Positions 1-7,712 of a DNA stretch of 64,000 bases are shown here, piece by piece. Position 1 is the stretch's first letter; each line of letters opens with the position of its first letter. The position numbers and the translations under genes are program-made. Source of the DNA: Propioniciclava flava (GTDB lineage Bacteria > Actinomycetota > Actinomycetes > Propionibacteriales > Propionibacteriaceae); assembly GCF_004126535.1 (NCBI RefSeq), contig NZ_PPCV01000009.1, positions 43,902-107,901 of the forward strand. Direction: 5' to 3'. Under the pieces are notes generated by a model. That model had not been told where the DNA came from. It was given only the letters and a program-made list of their open reading frames with translations, and did no database searches.

Positions 1-857
1 CGCTGGGGGAACGCGTCCGGGCGTGGGTGCTCGACACGCTCACCGCGGGTGGTCCGGTGGCGCGCCGGTTCGTCGAGGTGCACCACCTGGCGTTGCGGGC
101 GCTGGCGTTGGTGGACGATGAGGTGCTCGACCTCGCGGTCACGACCTTGCCGTTCGAGTCGACGGTGGGGGCGGGCACGCTTCGCGAGTTGGCTGAGCGC
201 GCAGGGGACGCCCGGCTGCTGTTCACCCGCTCCCTGGAGGAGTACCGCCGGATCGCTGCCGTGGCCGCCCACAAGGGCATCGTGGTCGTCAACGGGGGTT
301 ACGTCTACGACGCCGACCTCCTCGAACGCGCCGCCGCCCGGCACCGCGAACTGGGGCTGGCCGCCGCAGTCGCCGACGACATCGCGCGGACCCTCGACGA
401 ACTGGAGCCGGTGCGCGAACTGGAGATCCTGGACGCCGTCGTCGCGTTGCGGGCCACGCTCGCCGATCAGGACTGCGACATCCTGGTCCGCCGCTACGAC
501 CCGCCCGAGTTGTCCGCCGTCCTCATCGACGACCGTGACGGTGAGCATGCCCGCGCCGCGCACGCAGAGGCAGCCACCTCCGACGACGTGTGGGGTGAGA
601 TCCTCACCGGGCTCACCGAGCCCGCGCGTCCGCGTCGGCTCATCCTCAACGATGCGTCCGCCACCGTTCGGGCGCTGCTGGCTACCCGTGACGGTGACGT
701 CCGGGACGCCGCGACCCGCTCGCTGTATGTGACGACCGTGCTCGCCTCGGGGTTGCCGTTGCAGACGGCCGAGGTCACGCTCATGAACGAGTCCCTGTCG
801 CTGCTCATGGAGCGTGCGCTCGGGGGCGACTCCACTTCCACGAAGGACGACCGATGA
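1..857 (+). CDS. Hsp90-family ATPase, C-terminal part (5' end outside window)
   Basis: The reading frame is open from base 3, so the gene starts upstream and only the last 284 or so residues are seen. The tail (RLILNDASATVRALLA, then TRSLYVTTVLASGLPLQ and LMNESLSLLMERAL) resembles the C-terminal dimerisation region of the actinobacterial HtpG-like 'HSP90 family protein', a divergent chaperone paralogue of about 600 residues. The ATPase domain lies outside the window and cannot be checked. The stop codon overlaps the ATG of the next gene (ATGA), so the two are probably translationally coupled. Family assignment is from recognition of the C-terminal pattern and the typical TPR-protein neighbour; the client and role are unknown. 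Confidence 0.75.
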   Translation, partial: LGERVRAWVLDTLTAGGPVARRFVEVHHLALRALALVDDEVLDLAVTTLPFESTVGAGTLRELAERAGDARLLFTRSLEEYRRIAAVAAHKGIVVVNGGYVYDADLLERAAARHRELGLAAAVADDIARTLDELEPVRELEILDAVVALRATLADQDCDILVRRYDPPELSAVLIDDRDGEHARAAHAEAATSDDVWGEILTGLTEPARPRRLILNDASATVRALLATRDGDVRDAATRSLYVTTVLASGLPLQTAEVTLMNESLSLLMERALGGDSTSTKDDR

Positions 858-2824
858 CTCGCTCCGTTGCCGAAGCCAACATCGCCATCAGCCGGATCCG
901 TGACATGCCCTATGGGATCGCGCGCAGTACCGCGTCGGCTGCCGAACTTGACCGGATTACCGCCGAAGGCCCCCCGGAGGCGCGCGCTTACGCCTTGTTC
1001 ACCACGGTGGAGGGGTATGCGTGGGGCGGCGAGGTCGACAAGGCGTTCCTGCCCTTCACGCAGATGCTGCGCTGGTGGGACGCCCACCCGGAGTACTTCG
1101 ACGAGCAGGATCAGCATTCGCTGTTTTGGTCGTTCAAGTGGATGGTCGCGCATTTGATGGAGTTCCCCGCGATCACGGCCGCACAGATCGACACCACGCT
1201 CACGGACATGCAGCGCCGCTACGCGCTGGCGGGCAACGGGATGAACGCCGTCGCCCTGAGCCGGTTCGGCTGGGCCCAGATGCGTGGCGCAGCCGACACC
1301 GAGGATCTTTTCGTGGAGTGGTCCTCGACCCCACGCGACGACTTCTCCCAATGTGAGGCGTGCGATCCCGGCGACCGGGCGGCCCACCTGTACCGCACCG
1401 GCCGCTATGAGGAGTGCATCCGGCTCGTCGAGCAGGTGTTGCCGCAAAGCCCCGAATGCGCCACGGAGCCGGGCGACATGCTGTCGTACCTGCAACTCGC
1501 CTCCCTGCAGGTGGGGGACGCGGTGGGGGCGGCTCGCGCCCACCGCCTAGCGCGCCAGCATCTGCCCCAGGACGTGACGGCAGCCCCGATCCGTGGTCGT
1601 CATCTGGAGTTTCTTGCTCGTTCCGGAAACCCGAGTCGTGCCCTGGCGAAGCTGGTGGAGGATCAGCGTTTCCTGCTTGAAGGCGACACCCCGCATGTCC
1701 GGTGGACGTATCTGCGTTCGGTGGGCGCGGCCACGGGCTTACTGGCGGCCGACCATGCCGCAACACCCGTCGAACTGCACGGCGTCCCGGCGGCGACGGT
1801 GGCCGAGTTGGATCGGTGGGTGCGCGGTGAGGCGCTCACCTTGGCTGCCGCGTTTGACGCGCGCAACCAGACCTCAGCGCTCACGGACGCCACCTGGGCC
1901 GTGTGGAATGACGCGACGTTCCTTGCTGTGGATCTGTCCGTCTTCGGTGAGCACCTCGCCCCGGTCGCGAGCGCGGCTCCCGCGCCACGCGCCGAGGATC
2001 CTGCCCAGCCCTCACGAGCCCAGGCGTCCTCCCCGGACGCCTCCCCGGCAGGGGCGGACGCCGACGTTGCGCAGGGCCAGCCTGGTCTCGACGACCCGGC
2101 GGAACTCCTCGCCTGGGCGGAATCACAGGCGGGTGCGGACCGGGTGGCGGCGGCGCGCGCCTATGTGGCTGCGGCGAACGCCTACCGGGCTGTGGGCCGT
2201 CTGCAGGCGGCAGGGTTCGCCCATGCGGAGGCGGCGATGCTCGCCTCCGCCGAAGGTGACGACGAGGGCGCGCGCGCCCAGTTCGCGTCGGCGGCTTCGC
2301 TGTTGCGCGGTGCCGCGACACCAGCGCGATACTTTGCGCCCGTGGTGGAGGCGTGGGCTCGCCGGGCCGAGGTGACGCAGCTTCCTGAGATCGACCGCCT
2401 GGCGGAATCCCTGATCGGCGAACTCACTGAGGAGGAGCTTCCCGACGGACTCTCCGACGACATCGTCGAGCGTGAGCGGGCCGCCCGTGCCGTGCAGGCG
2501 CGTCGACTCGCCGACACCCGCGTTCGTATCGCCGCGACTCTGGGTGATCCCACCGCCCCCGAGCGCGCCGAAACCATCGCGGAAGAGTTCGCCCGCGCGG
2601 GAGAGTACGCGGATGCCGCCTACGCGTTCTGGCTGCTGGGAATGCTGCGCACCGACGACGTCGACGCGGTCTACGCGCTGGAGTCCGCGACCGAAGCCTT
2701 CACGCTCGCCCACCTGCAGGAGCCTCGCCGCGAGGTCGGCGGCGAACTGGTCGCGGCGCTAAAGCGGCTCGGCCGCGCTGACGAGGCGGAGAAGTGGGCC
2801 GTCGAACTGAGCGGCAACGCGTAG
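854..2824 (+). CDS. TPR-like protein coupled to the Hsp90-family gene
   Basis: A 656-residue protein rich in alanine and acidic helices, with helix-turn-helix periodicity typical of degenerate tetratricopeptide repeats (for example near residues 170-260 and again at 410-650). There is no signal peptide and no membrane segment. A CEAC pair near residues 165-170 could bind metal or form a disulfide. Residues about 375-410 form a Pro/Ala/Ser-rich linker that separates two helical halves. The ATG overlaps the preceding stop by 4 nt. TPR domains are classical Hsp90 partners, and this gene pair recurs in actinobacteria, so a co-chaperone or substrate adaptor is a reasonable inference; no enzymatic motif is visible. 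Confidence 0.75.
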   Translation: MTRSVAEANIAISRIRDMPYGIARSTASAAELDRITAEGPPEARAYALFTTVEGYAWGGEVDKAFLPFTQMLRWWDAHPEYFDEQDQHSLFWSFKWMVAHLMEFPAITAAQIDTTLTDMQRRYALAGNGMNAVALSRFGWAQMRGAADTEDLFVEWSSTPRDDFSQCEACDPGDRAAHLYRTGRYEECIRLVEQVLPQSPECATEPGDMLSYLQLASLQVGDAVGAARAHRLARQHLPQDVTAAPIRGRHLEFLARSGNPSRALAKLVEDQRFLLEGDTPHVRWTYLRSVGAATGLLAADHAATPVELHGVPAATVAELDRWVRGEALTLAAAFDARNQTSALTDATWAVWNDATFLAVDLSVFGEHLAPVASAAPAPRAEDPAQPSRAQASSPDASPAGADADVAQGQPGLDDPAELLAWAESQAGADRVAAARAYVAAANAYRAVGRLQAAGFAHAEAAMLASAEGDDEGARAQFASAASLLRGAATPARYFAPVVEAWARRAEVTQLPEIDRLAESLIGELTEEELPDGLSDDIVERERAARAVQARRLADTRVRIAATLGDPTAPERAETIAEEFARAGEYADAAYAFWLLGMLRTDDVDAVYALESATEAFTLAHLQEPRREVGGELVAALKRLGRADEAEKWAVELSGNA

Positions 2825-2849
2825 CCACTGGCTGCTCTGCTTCGGATGA

Positions 2850-2957
2850 TCCTCCACAGTGGTGGTCGCCCGCAGGATCGACATGGCACCCTCGGCCTTG
2901 TTCCGCTACATCTCCGGACGCGACGAGTTGCTGACGTGGCTCATCGTTGACGCCTGA
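2850..2957 (+). pseudogene. TetR-family regulator remnant
   Basis: An open stretch between two stops encodes VARRIDMAPSALFRYISGR followed by DELLTWLIVDA and a stop. This matches the recognition helix and first post-HTH helix of TetR/AcrR repressors (the usual pattern is VAxxLGMAxxALYRYVxxRDELLxL). Nothing of the ligand-binding domain follows and there is no start upstream, so this is an internal fragment of a lost gene. It is followed directly by a permease remnant, a pair that normally sits together in efflux loci. Confidence 0.6.
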
Positions 2958-3070
2958 GGCGCAGTCTCCCCTGGTTGGCGACCGTCGGGGTGGCGCTTGT
3001 TGCGAGTGCATTGCCCGCGCGTCGCGCCGGACGAGCCACGCCCATCCAGGCCCTGGCTGATCTCGGCTGA
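2951..3070 (+). pseudogene. FtsX-type ABC permease C-terminal remnant
   Basis: In a different frame from the TetR remnant, the sequence reads LPWLATVGVALVASALPARR and then AGRATPIQALADLG before a stop at 3068-3070. This is the usual end of an FtsX/MacB-type ABC permease: a last membrane helix, a basic ARRAxR turn and a P-x-x-AL tail. Only about 38 residues remain. The rest of the permease and its ATPase are absent, which points to a deletion that removed most of a TetR-ABC efflux locus. Confidence 0.55.
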
Positions 3071-3090
3071 TCGGGCCACCCGGCCCGTCC

Positions 3091-3309
3091 TCAGGAGGCC
3101 AGGGACACGTCGGTGACGCGGCGCTCCAGATGGGACGCCCAGCGCAGTTCTGCGGACGCGAGACGCCGCAGGCCTGCGGCGAGCGTGCGGGCGGTGCGTC
3201 CCGTGGTAGGTGCGGCCTGGACACTGCGGCACGGGAGGGCGCGCGCGGGAACGTCATGGGTGGACGACATCTCGTGCAGGGTGGAGCCGATGGACAGGTA
3301 CATGGACAT
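3091..3309 (-). CDS. small hypothetical protein downstream of the LacI gene
   Basis: A 72-residue basic protein beginning MSMYLSIGSTLHEM and ending RRVTDVSLAS. It starts 34 nt after the LacI-family gene on the same strand and has a good ribosome binding site (AGAAAGGG, about 6 nt before the ATG), which is the main reason to believe it. The central part is Arg/Ala/Leu-rich and probably helical; there is no signal peptide or membrane helix. I do not recognise a family. It could be co-transcribed with the regulator. Confidence 0.45.
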   Translation of the reverse strand: MSMYLSIGSTLHEMSSTHDVPARALPCRSVQAAPTTGRTARTLAAGLRRLASAELRWASHLERRVTDVSLAS

Positions 3310-3343
3310 GGGTGTCCCTTTCTGCGGGTCGGTGAAGGGTGGT

Positions 3344-4393
3344 CTAGAGCAGGGGTGCGGTGCTGGCGCGCACCATCAGGCGGTGCGGCAGCATGATTTG
3401 ACGGTTGGGTCGGCGCGGGTCGAGGACGAGGCGGGCAGCCTCGCGGCCCTTCTCCGCGATGGGTTGTCGAATCGTGGTGAGCCCCGCTGGGGCGGCTTCT
3501 CCGATGTCGTCGAACCCGGCGACCGAGACGTCACGGCCCGGCTGTAACCCCCGCTGTGCGAGGGCGTCGAGGAATCCCAGGGCGAGAATGTCGCTCATGC
3601 CCACGACGGCGGTGGGTCGGTCGTGGCGATCCAGGACGACATCCCCGGCGTTGCGGCCAGAATCGCGGGAGTTGGGGCCGGTCAAGACGATGCGCACGTC
3701 CGCGTCGCCGAGCCCTTCCAGGATGCCGAACAGGCGTGAGCGTGAGTCGAGCGCCCACGGGGGCAGGTCGTCCTGGTCGGCGAGTTGCCCCGGATGCCAC
3801 TCGACGTGGTCGGCGTCGCTGAGCCTTGGGATCTCGGCGAGCACCGTGACGCGGCGATGGCCGAGGCGGTATAGGTGGGCGCCGAGGTCGCGTCCGGCTG
3901 CGCGATCGTCGATGGCGACGAACGTGTCGTTGTGGAGATCCTCGCTGAGCGTGCAGTACACCGTCGGAAGGCCGAGTTCGCGGGCCTTGATGACGGCTGG
4001 TTTGTCGCCGCACAACCCGACGAGGCCGTCGACGGCGGCGTCCTGCACGGCGGCGAGCGAGGCGGGGTCCGAGGCGGGGACCGACAGCAAGGTGATGCTG
4101 GTGCCGTGGGCGGACATCACCTCGGAGAACCCGCGCAACCACAGCACGGTGAATGGGTCGGAGAAGGCGTAGGACAGGTCCTCGTCGAAGACCACGGCAT
4201 AGGTGTTGGTGCGCCCGGTGCGCAACTGGCGTGCGACGGCGTCGGGACCTGAGTAGCCCATCTTCTTGGCGCGCTGAAGGACGCGGACGCGGAGGTCTTC
4301 GGAGAGCTGATCGGGGCGGTTGAACGCGTTGGAGACGGTCATGACGGAGACGCCCATCACCGCTGCCACGTCCTTTTGCGTCACCCGGCCCAT
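3344..4393 (-). CDS. LacI-family transcriptional regulator
   Basis: A 349-residue repressor. The N-terminus (MGRVTQKDVAAVMGVSVMTV, followed by SNAFNRPDQLS) is a standard LacI helix-turn-helix plus hinge, and the rest is a periplasmic-binding-protein-like effector domain ending with the family's FDDIGEAAPAGLTTIRQP motif. I chose the ATG at 4393 because GAGGGGG lies 8 nt upstream; the frame stays open far upstream but has no LacI-like sequence there. The gene is divergent from the formaldehyde dehydrogenase gene, so it may control that operon and itself. The effector cannot be read from the sequence; LacI proteins usually bind sugars, which would be unusual for a formaldehyde locus. Confidence 0.9.
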   Translation of the reverse strand: MGRVTQKDVAAVMGVSVMTVSNAFNRPDQLSEDLRVRVLQRAKKMGYSGPDAVARQLRTGRTNTYAVVFDEDLSYAFSDPFTVLWLRGFSEVMSAHGTSITLLSVPASDPASLAAVQDAAVDGLVGLCGDKPAVIKARELGLPTVYCTLSEDLHNDTFVAIDDRAAGRDLGAHLYRLGHRRVTVLAEIPRLSDADHVEWHPGQLADQDDLPPWALDSRSRLFGILEGLGDADVRIVLTGPNSRDSGRNAGDVVLDRHDRPTAVVGMSDILALGFLDALAQRGLQPGRDVSVAGFDDIGEAAPAGLTTIRQPIAEKGREAARLVLDPRRPNRQIMLPHRLMVRASTAPLL

Positions 4394-4459
4394 GCCGATC
4401 ACCCCCTCGACATCCATGGTGGACTTTATCGTTACAGTGATCAACCGGCCTCTGCTCTG

Positions 4460-4467
4460 TAGCGCTA
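4460..4467. promoter_or_regulatory. candidate LacI-type operator
   Basis: The perfect palindrome TAGCGCTA with a central CG lies in the 123-bp space between the divergent LacI gene and the dehydrogenase gene. LacI-family operators are typically short palindromes centred on CG, so this is the best candidate site in the interval. The assignment is inferred from position and symmetry only. Confidence 0.4.
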
Positions 4468-4516
4468 AAGAACCCATTCCTGCGAACCTTGCAGCACCCG
4501 ATAGGAGGAGGCACTG

Positions 4517-5626
4517 ATGCCACGGACTAGCCAAGCGGTGATCGCCCGCAGCGTGAACGCGCCTGTGGAGGTAGTGACGATCACCGTCCCCGATCCGGGC
4601 CCCGGCGAGGTCGTCGTGAAGGTCCAAGCGTGCGGCGTGTGCCACACCGACCTGCACTACAAGCTCGGCGGGATCGGGGACGACTTCCCCTACCTGCTGG
4701 GTCATGAGGCCGCGGGCGTCGTCGAGGAGGTCGGCGAGGGCGTCACCGAGGTCGCCCCCGGCGACTACGTGGTGCTGAACTGGCGGGCCGTGTGCGGCCA
4801 GTGCCGTGCCTGCCGCAAAGGCAAGCCCTGGTACTGCTTCGCGACGCACAACGCGCGCCAGAAGATGACGCTGGACGACGGCACCGAACTCACCCCAGCG
4901 CTGGGGATCGGCGCGTTCACGCAGTACACGCTCGTCGCCGCAGGCCAGTGCACCCCGGTCGATCCGAGTGCACCACCTGAGGTCGCCGGTCTGCTGGGCT
5001 GCGGCGTCATGGCGGGCCTGGGCGCCGCCCTCAACACCGGCGCGGTGGGCCGCGGCGACTCCGTTGCCGTCATCGGCTGCGGGGGCGTCGGCGCGGCGGC
5101 CATCGCCGGGGCCACACTGGCGGGGGCGACCACCATCGTCGCCGTCGACCTCGACGACGGGAAACTCGCGACCGCCTCCACCCTGGGCGCGACGCACACC
5201 GTCAACTCGTCGGCGTCCGACCCGGTGGCGGCCATCCAGGCCCTCACCGGCGGGCACGGCGCGGACGTGGTCATCGACGCCGTGGGGCGCCCCGAAACCT
5301 GGAAGCAGGCCTTCTACGCCCGCGACCTGGCTGGGACGCTCGTCCTCGTCGGCGTCCCCACCCCCGACATGGAGGTGCCGCCCCTTCCGCTGCTGGACTT
5401 GTTCAGCCACGGCGGCTCGCTGAAGTCGTCCTGGTATGGCGACTGCCTGCCGTCGCGGGACTTCCCCACGCTCATCGACCTCTACCTCCAAGGGCGCCTG
5501 CCGTTGGACGCCTTCGTCAGCGAGACCATCGGCATCGGCGACGTCGAGGAGGCTTTCGTCCAGATGGGGCGGGGCGACGTGCTGCGCAGCGTCGTCGTCC
5601 TCGAGAACACCGAGAAGGGGCAGTGA
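4517..5626 (+). CDS. mscR: S-(hydroxymethyl)mycothiol dehydrogenase
   Basis: A 369-residue zinc-dependent medium-chain dehydrogenase that oxidises the formaldehyde-mycothiol adduct with NAD, the actinobacterial counterpart of the glutathione-dependent enzyme. Visible features: catalytic zinc ligands Cys42 and His63-Glu64 (GHEAAG), structural zinc cysteines at about 93, 96, 99 and 107 ([15 protein letters not shown]), and the Rossmann motif GCGGVG at about 187-192. Length and the [14 protein letters not shown] stretch fit MscR and related class III enzymes. A strong site (GGAGGAGG) precedes the ATG. The next gene, a metallo-beta-lactamase-fold hydrolase, is the usual neighbour and overlaps its stop. 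Glutathione-type substrate use is unlikely in this lineage. Confidence 0.88.
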   Translation: MPRTSQAVIARSVNAPVEVVTITVPDPGPGEVVVKVQACGVCHTDLHYKLGGIGDDFPYLLGHEAAGVVEEVGEGVTEVAPGDYVVLNWRAVCGQCRACRKGKPWYCFATHNARQKMTLDDGTELTPALGIGAFTQYTLVAAGQCTPVDPSAPPEVAGLLGCGVMAGLGAALNTGAVGRGDSVAVIGCGGVGAAAIAGATLAGATTIVAVDLDDGKLATASTLGATHTVNSSASDPVAAIQALTGGHGADVVIDAVGRPETWKQAFYARDLAGTLVLVGVPTPDMEVPPLPLLDLFSHGGSLKSSWYGDCLPSRDFPTLIDLYLQGRLPLDAFVSETIGIGDVEEAFVQMGRGDVLRSVVVLENTEKGQ

Positions 5627-5628
5627 CC

Positions 5629-6237
5629 ATGGCACGCATCGACCACGGGGTCACAACGGGCACCTTCAGCCTGGACGGGCAGACCTTCGACGTGGACAAC
5701 AACGTCTGGGTGGTGGGGGATGACACCGCATGCGTCGTGATCGACGCCCCGCACTCGGTAGACGACATCCTGGCCCTGGCGGGGGACCGCACGGTGATCG
5801 CCCTGGTGTGCACGCACGCCCACGACGATCACGTCAGGGTCGCGCCCGACCTGGCCCGTGCGACCGGGGCGCCGATCCTGCTGCACCCCGCCGACGCCCT
5901 CGTGTGGGCGCTCACCCACCCCGGTGTCACGCCGGACGCCGACCTGGCCGACGGCCAGCAGATCGCGGTCGGGGACACCTCGCTGACGGTGCTGCACACC
6001 CCGGGGCACTCGCCCGGATCGGTGAGCCTGTACGCACCCGACCTGGGTGTCGTGTTCACCGGCGACACCCTGTTCCAAGGTGGGCCGGGCGCGACAGGCC
6101 GGTCCTTCTCTGACGCCGACCTGATCGTCGACTCGATCCGGCGACGGCTCTTCACGCTGCCTGATGACACCATCGTTCACACCGGCCATGGCCCTTCGAC
6201 CACCATCGGTGCGGAAGCTGCGGCCCTGGGCCGCTGA
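5629..6237 (+). CDS. metallo-beta-lactamase-fold hydrolase, glyoxalase II-like
   Basis: A 202-residue MBL-fold protein with the metal motif THAHDDH at residues 62-68, a downstream metal histidine in HTPGHSPGS, and the aspartate of FTGDTLFQGGPG. It belongs to the thioester-hydrolase branch and by context probably hydrolyses the S-formyl- or acyl-mycothiol formed by the preceding dehydrogenase. I start it at the ATG at 5629, 9 nt after AGAAGGGG; a GTG at 5623 overlapping the dehydrogenase stop is the alternative. No signal peptide, so it is cytoplasmic. The exact substrate is inferred, not shown. Confidence 0.85.
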   Translation: MARIDHGVTTGTFSLDGQTFDVDNNVWVVGDDTACVVIDAPHSVDDILALAGDRTVIALVCTHAHDDHVRVAPDLARATGAPILLHPADALVWALTHPGVTPDADLADGQQIAVGDTSLTVLHTPGHSPGSVSLYAPDLGVVFTGDTLFQGGPGATGRSFSDADLIVDSIRRRLFTLPDDTIVHTGHGPSTTIGAEAAALGR

Positions 6238-6240
6238 GCG

Positions 6241-6972
6241 TCAGGCGCGCTCGCGCACCCAGGTGAGAGCTTCGGCGGGGTCGTGGACGGTGGCGACGCC
6301 GTCGCCGTAGTCCGGACGCCGCACCACCACGACGGGGACGCCAAGCGTGTGGGCGGCGTCGAGCTTGGGGCGCGTGTAGGTGCCGCCGGAGTCCTTGGTG
6401 ATGAGGACATCGGCGCGATGCTCGCGCATGAGCGCCAGTTCGCCGTCCAGGGTGTAGGGCCCTCGCGAGGTGAGCAGGCGCCAGGCGTCCGGGAGCGTCA
6501 GATCGGGCGCGTCCACGACGCGGGCCAGCACCGCTGCCTGGCCGAGCGCGGGCAGAAAGCGCGCGAGTTCTTGGCGTCCCACGGTGAGGAAGGGGCGGAC
6601 GCCGAGCGTCGCGGCCAGGTCTGCGGCGGCGTCGTGGCCGTCGGCGTAGTGCCATTCGGGGCGCGGTTCCCAGCCTGGGCGTTCGAGGCGCAGCAAAGGG
6701 ATGCCCTCGGCCGCGCAGGCGGCCGCGGCGTTGGCGGACATGCCGCGCGCGAACGGGTGGGTGGCGTCCACGACGAGGTCGTAGTCGGCCAGCGCGGCGC
6801 GGAGCCCCTCGACTCCGCCGAATCCGCCGATCCGCACCGCCCCGACGGGGAGCCGCGGGCGTGCGACGCGGCCGGCGAGCGACGATGTGACGTCGATGCC
6901 GTCGGTGACCAAGCAGGCCGCCAGGGCGCGGGCCTCCGACGTCCCGCCCAGCAGCAGGACGCGCCCGCTCAC
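6241..6972 (-). CDS. cobK: precorrin-6A reductase
   Basis: A 243-residue protein that reduces precorrin-6A to dihydroprecorrin-6 with NADPH in cobalamin synthesis. The N-terminus [14 protein letters not shown] is the CobK/CbiJ nucleotide-binding signature, VDATHPFA near residue 85 is the second conserved block, and the tail ITKDSGG...[10 protein letters not shown] is typical. The GTG start at 6972 overlaps the stop of cobF by 4 nt, so translation is coupled. The frame is open further upstream, but that part is antisense-like shadow of cobF. It is the last gene of the riboswitch-controlled cobN-cobF-cobK operon. Confidence 0.93.
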   Translation of the reverse strand: MSGRVLLLGGTSEARALAACLVTDGIDVTSSLAGRVARPRLPVGAVRIGGFGGVEGLRAALADYDLVVDATHPFARGMSANAAAACAAEGIPLLRLERPGWEPRPEWHYADGHDAAADLAATLGVRPFLTVGRQELARFLPALGQAAVLARVVDAPDLTLPDAWRLLTSRGPYTLDGELALMREHRADVLITKDSGGTYTRPKLDAAHTLGVPVVVVRRPDYGDGVATVHDPAEALTWVRERA

Positions 6973-7712
6973 TGGGCCTCCGGGGCGCGCAGCAACGCCA
7001 GATCCATGACCCAGCCTGCGGTGTCCTTCGCCCGGGCGCGGGCCGCCTGAATCGCGGGTTCCACGTCGGCGACGGTGCCCGCAACCAGTTCCTCGGTGGG
7101 GGTTCCCAGGTTGGCGCCCCACCACACCTGCCAGTCCTCCAGGCCGGTCAACTCGACGGCCGACAGCAGCATGATGACGATGTTGGTCTGCCCGGAGGCC
7201 ACCGCCTCGGCGAGGTGTCGTCCGGTGGTGATGTGCACCGGCCCCCCGACGCGATGCAGGACGATCTTGTGCCGGGCAGCGAGCAGTTGCGGGGCGCTGA
7301 CCCCGGGCACGACCTCGAAGTCGACGCCCAACTCGCGGGCCAAAGCCGTCACGATCCGCACGACCGAGTCGTACAGGGACGGGTCGCCCCAGACCAGGAA
7401 CGCTGCCGACCCGCCGCGCTCGCGCAGCACCGCCGCGTAGGCGGCGATACGCGCCGCATGCCACGCCTTCACCGCCTGGGGGTAGTCGGCCGGGTTGTTG
7501 CGATCACGCTCGGGATCGCGCACCTCGACGACCTCCAGGCCAAACGGTGCCGCGACGGCCTCCCGGATCGCCAGGAGGGCGTCATCGTCCGACTTGCGGG
7601 CTGCGATCACGTAGTCGGACGCCGCTAGCGCGGCCGCCGCCTCCGGGGTCACATGCTGGGGGCCCATCCCGAATCCGACGATGCGGATCGGGCCCAAGGG
7701 TGCAGGGGTCAT
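6969..7712 (-). CDS. cobF: precorrin-6A synthase (deacetylating)
   Basis: A 247-residue SAM-dependent tetrapyrrole methylase that methylates C-1 of precorrin-5 and releases acetate. Recognisable features are [15 protein letters not shown] at the N-terminus, [10 protein letters not shown] near residue 110, and [12 protein letters not shown], which places it in the CobF branch rather than the other corrin methyltransferases. CobF occurs only in the aerobic (late cobalt insertion) pathway, in keeping with the CobN chelatase beside it. Its ATG overlaps the cobN stop (ATGA) and its stop overlaps the cobK start. Confidence 0.93.
   Translation of the reverse strand: MTPAPLGPIRIVGFGMGPQHVTPEAAAALAASDYVIAARKSDDDALLAIREAVAAPFGLEVVEVRDPERDRNNPADYPQAVKAWHAARIAAYAAVLRERGGSAAFLVWGDPSLYDSVVRIVTALARELGVDFEVVPGVSAPQLLAARHKIVLHRVGGPVHITTGRHLAEAVASGQTNIVIMLLSAVELTGLEDWQVWWGANLGTPTEELVAGTVADVEPAIQAARARAKDTAGWVMDLALLRAPEAQ

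Noticed and set aside
4394..5635. An extension of the LacI frame by 414 codons over the dehydrogenase gene
   Set aside because: The extension is antisense to mscR and has no regulator-like sequence; the LacI N-terminus and ribosome site fix the start at 4393.
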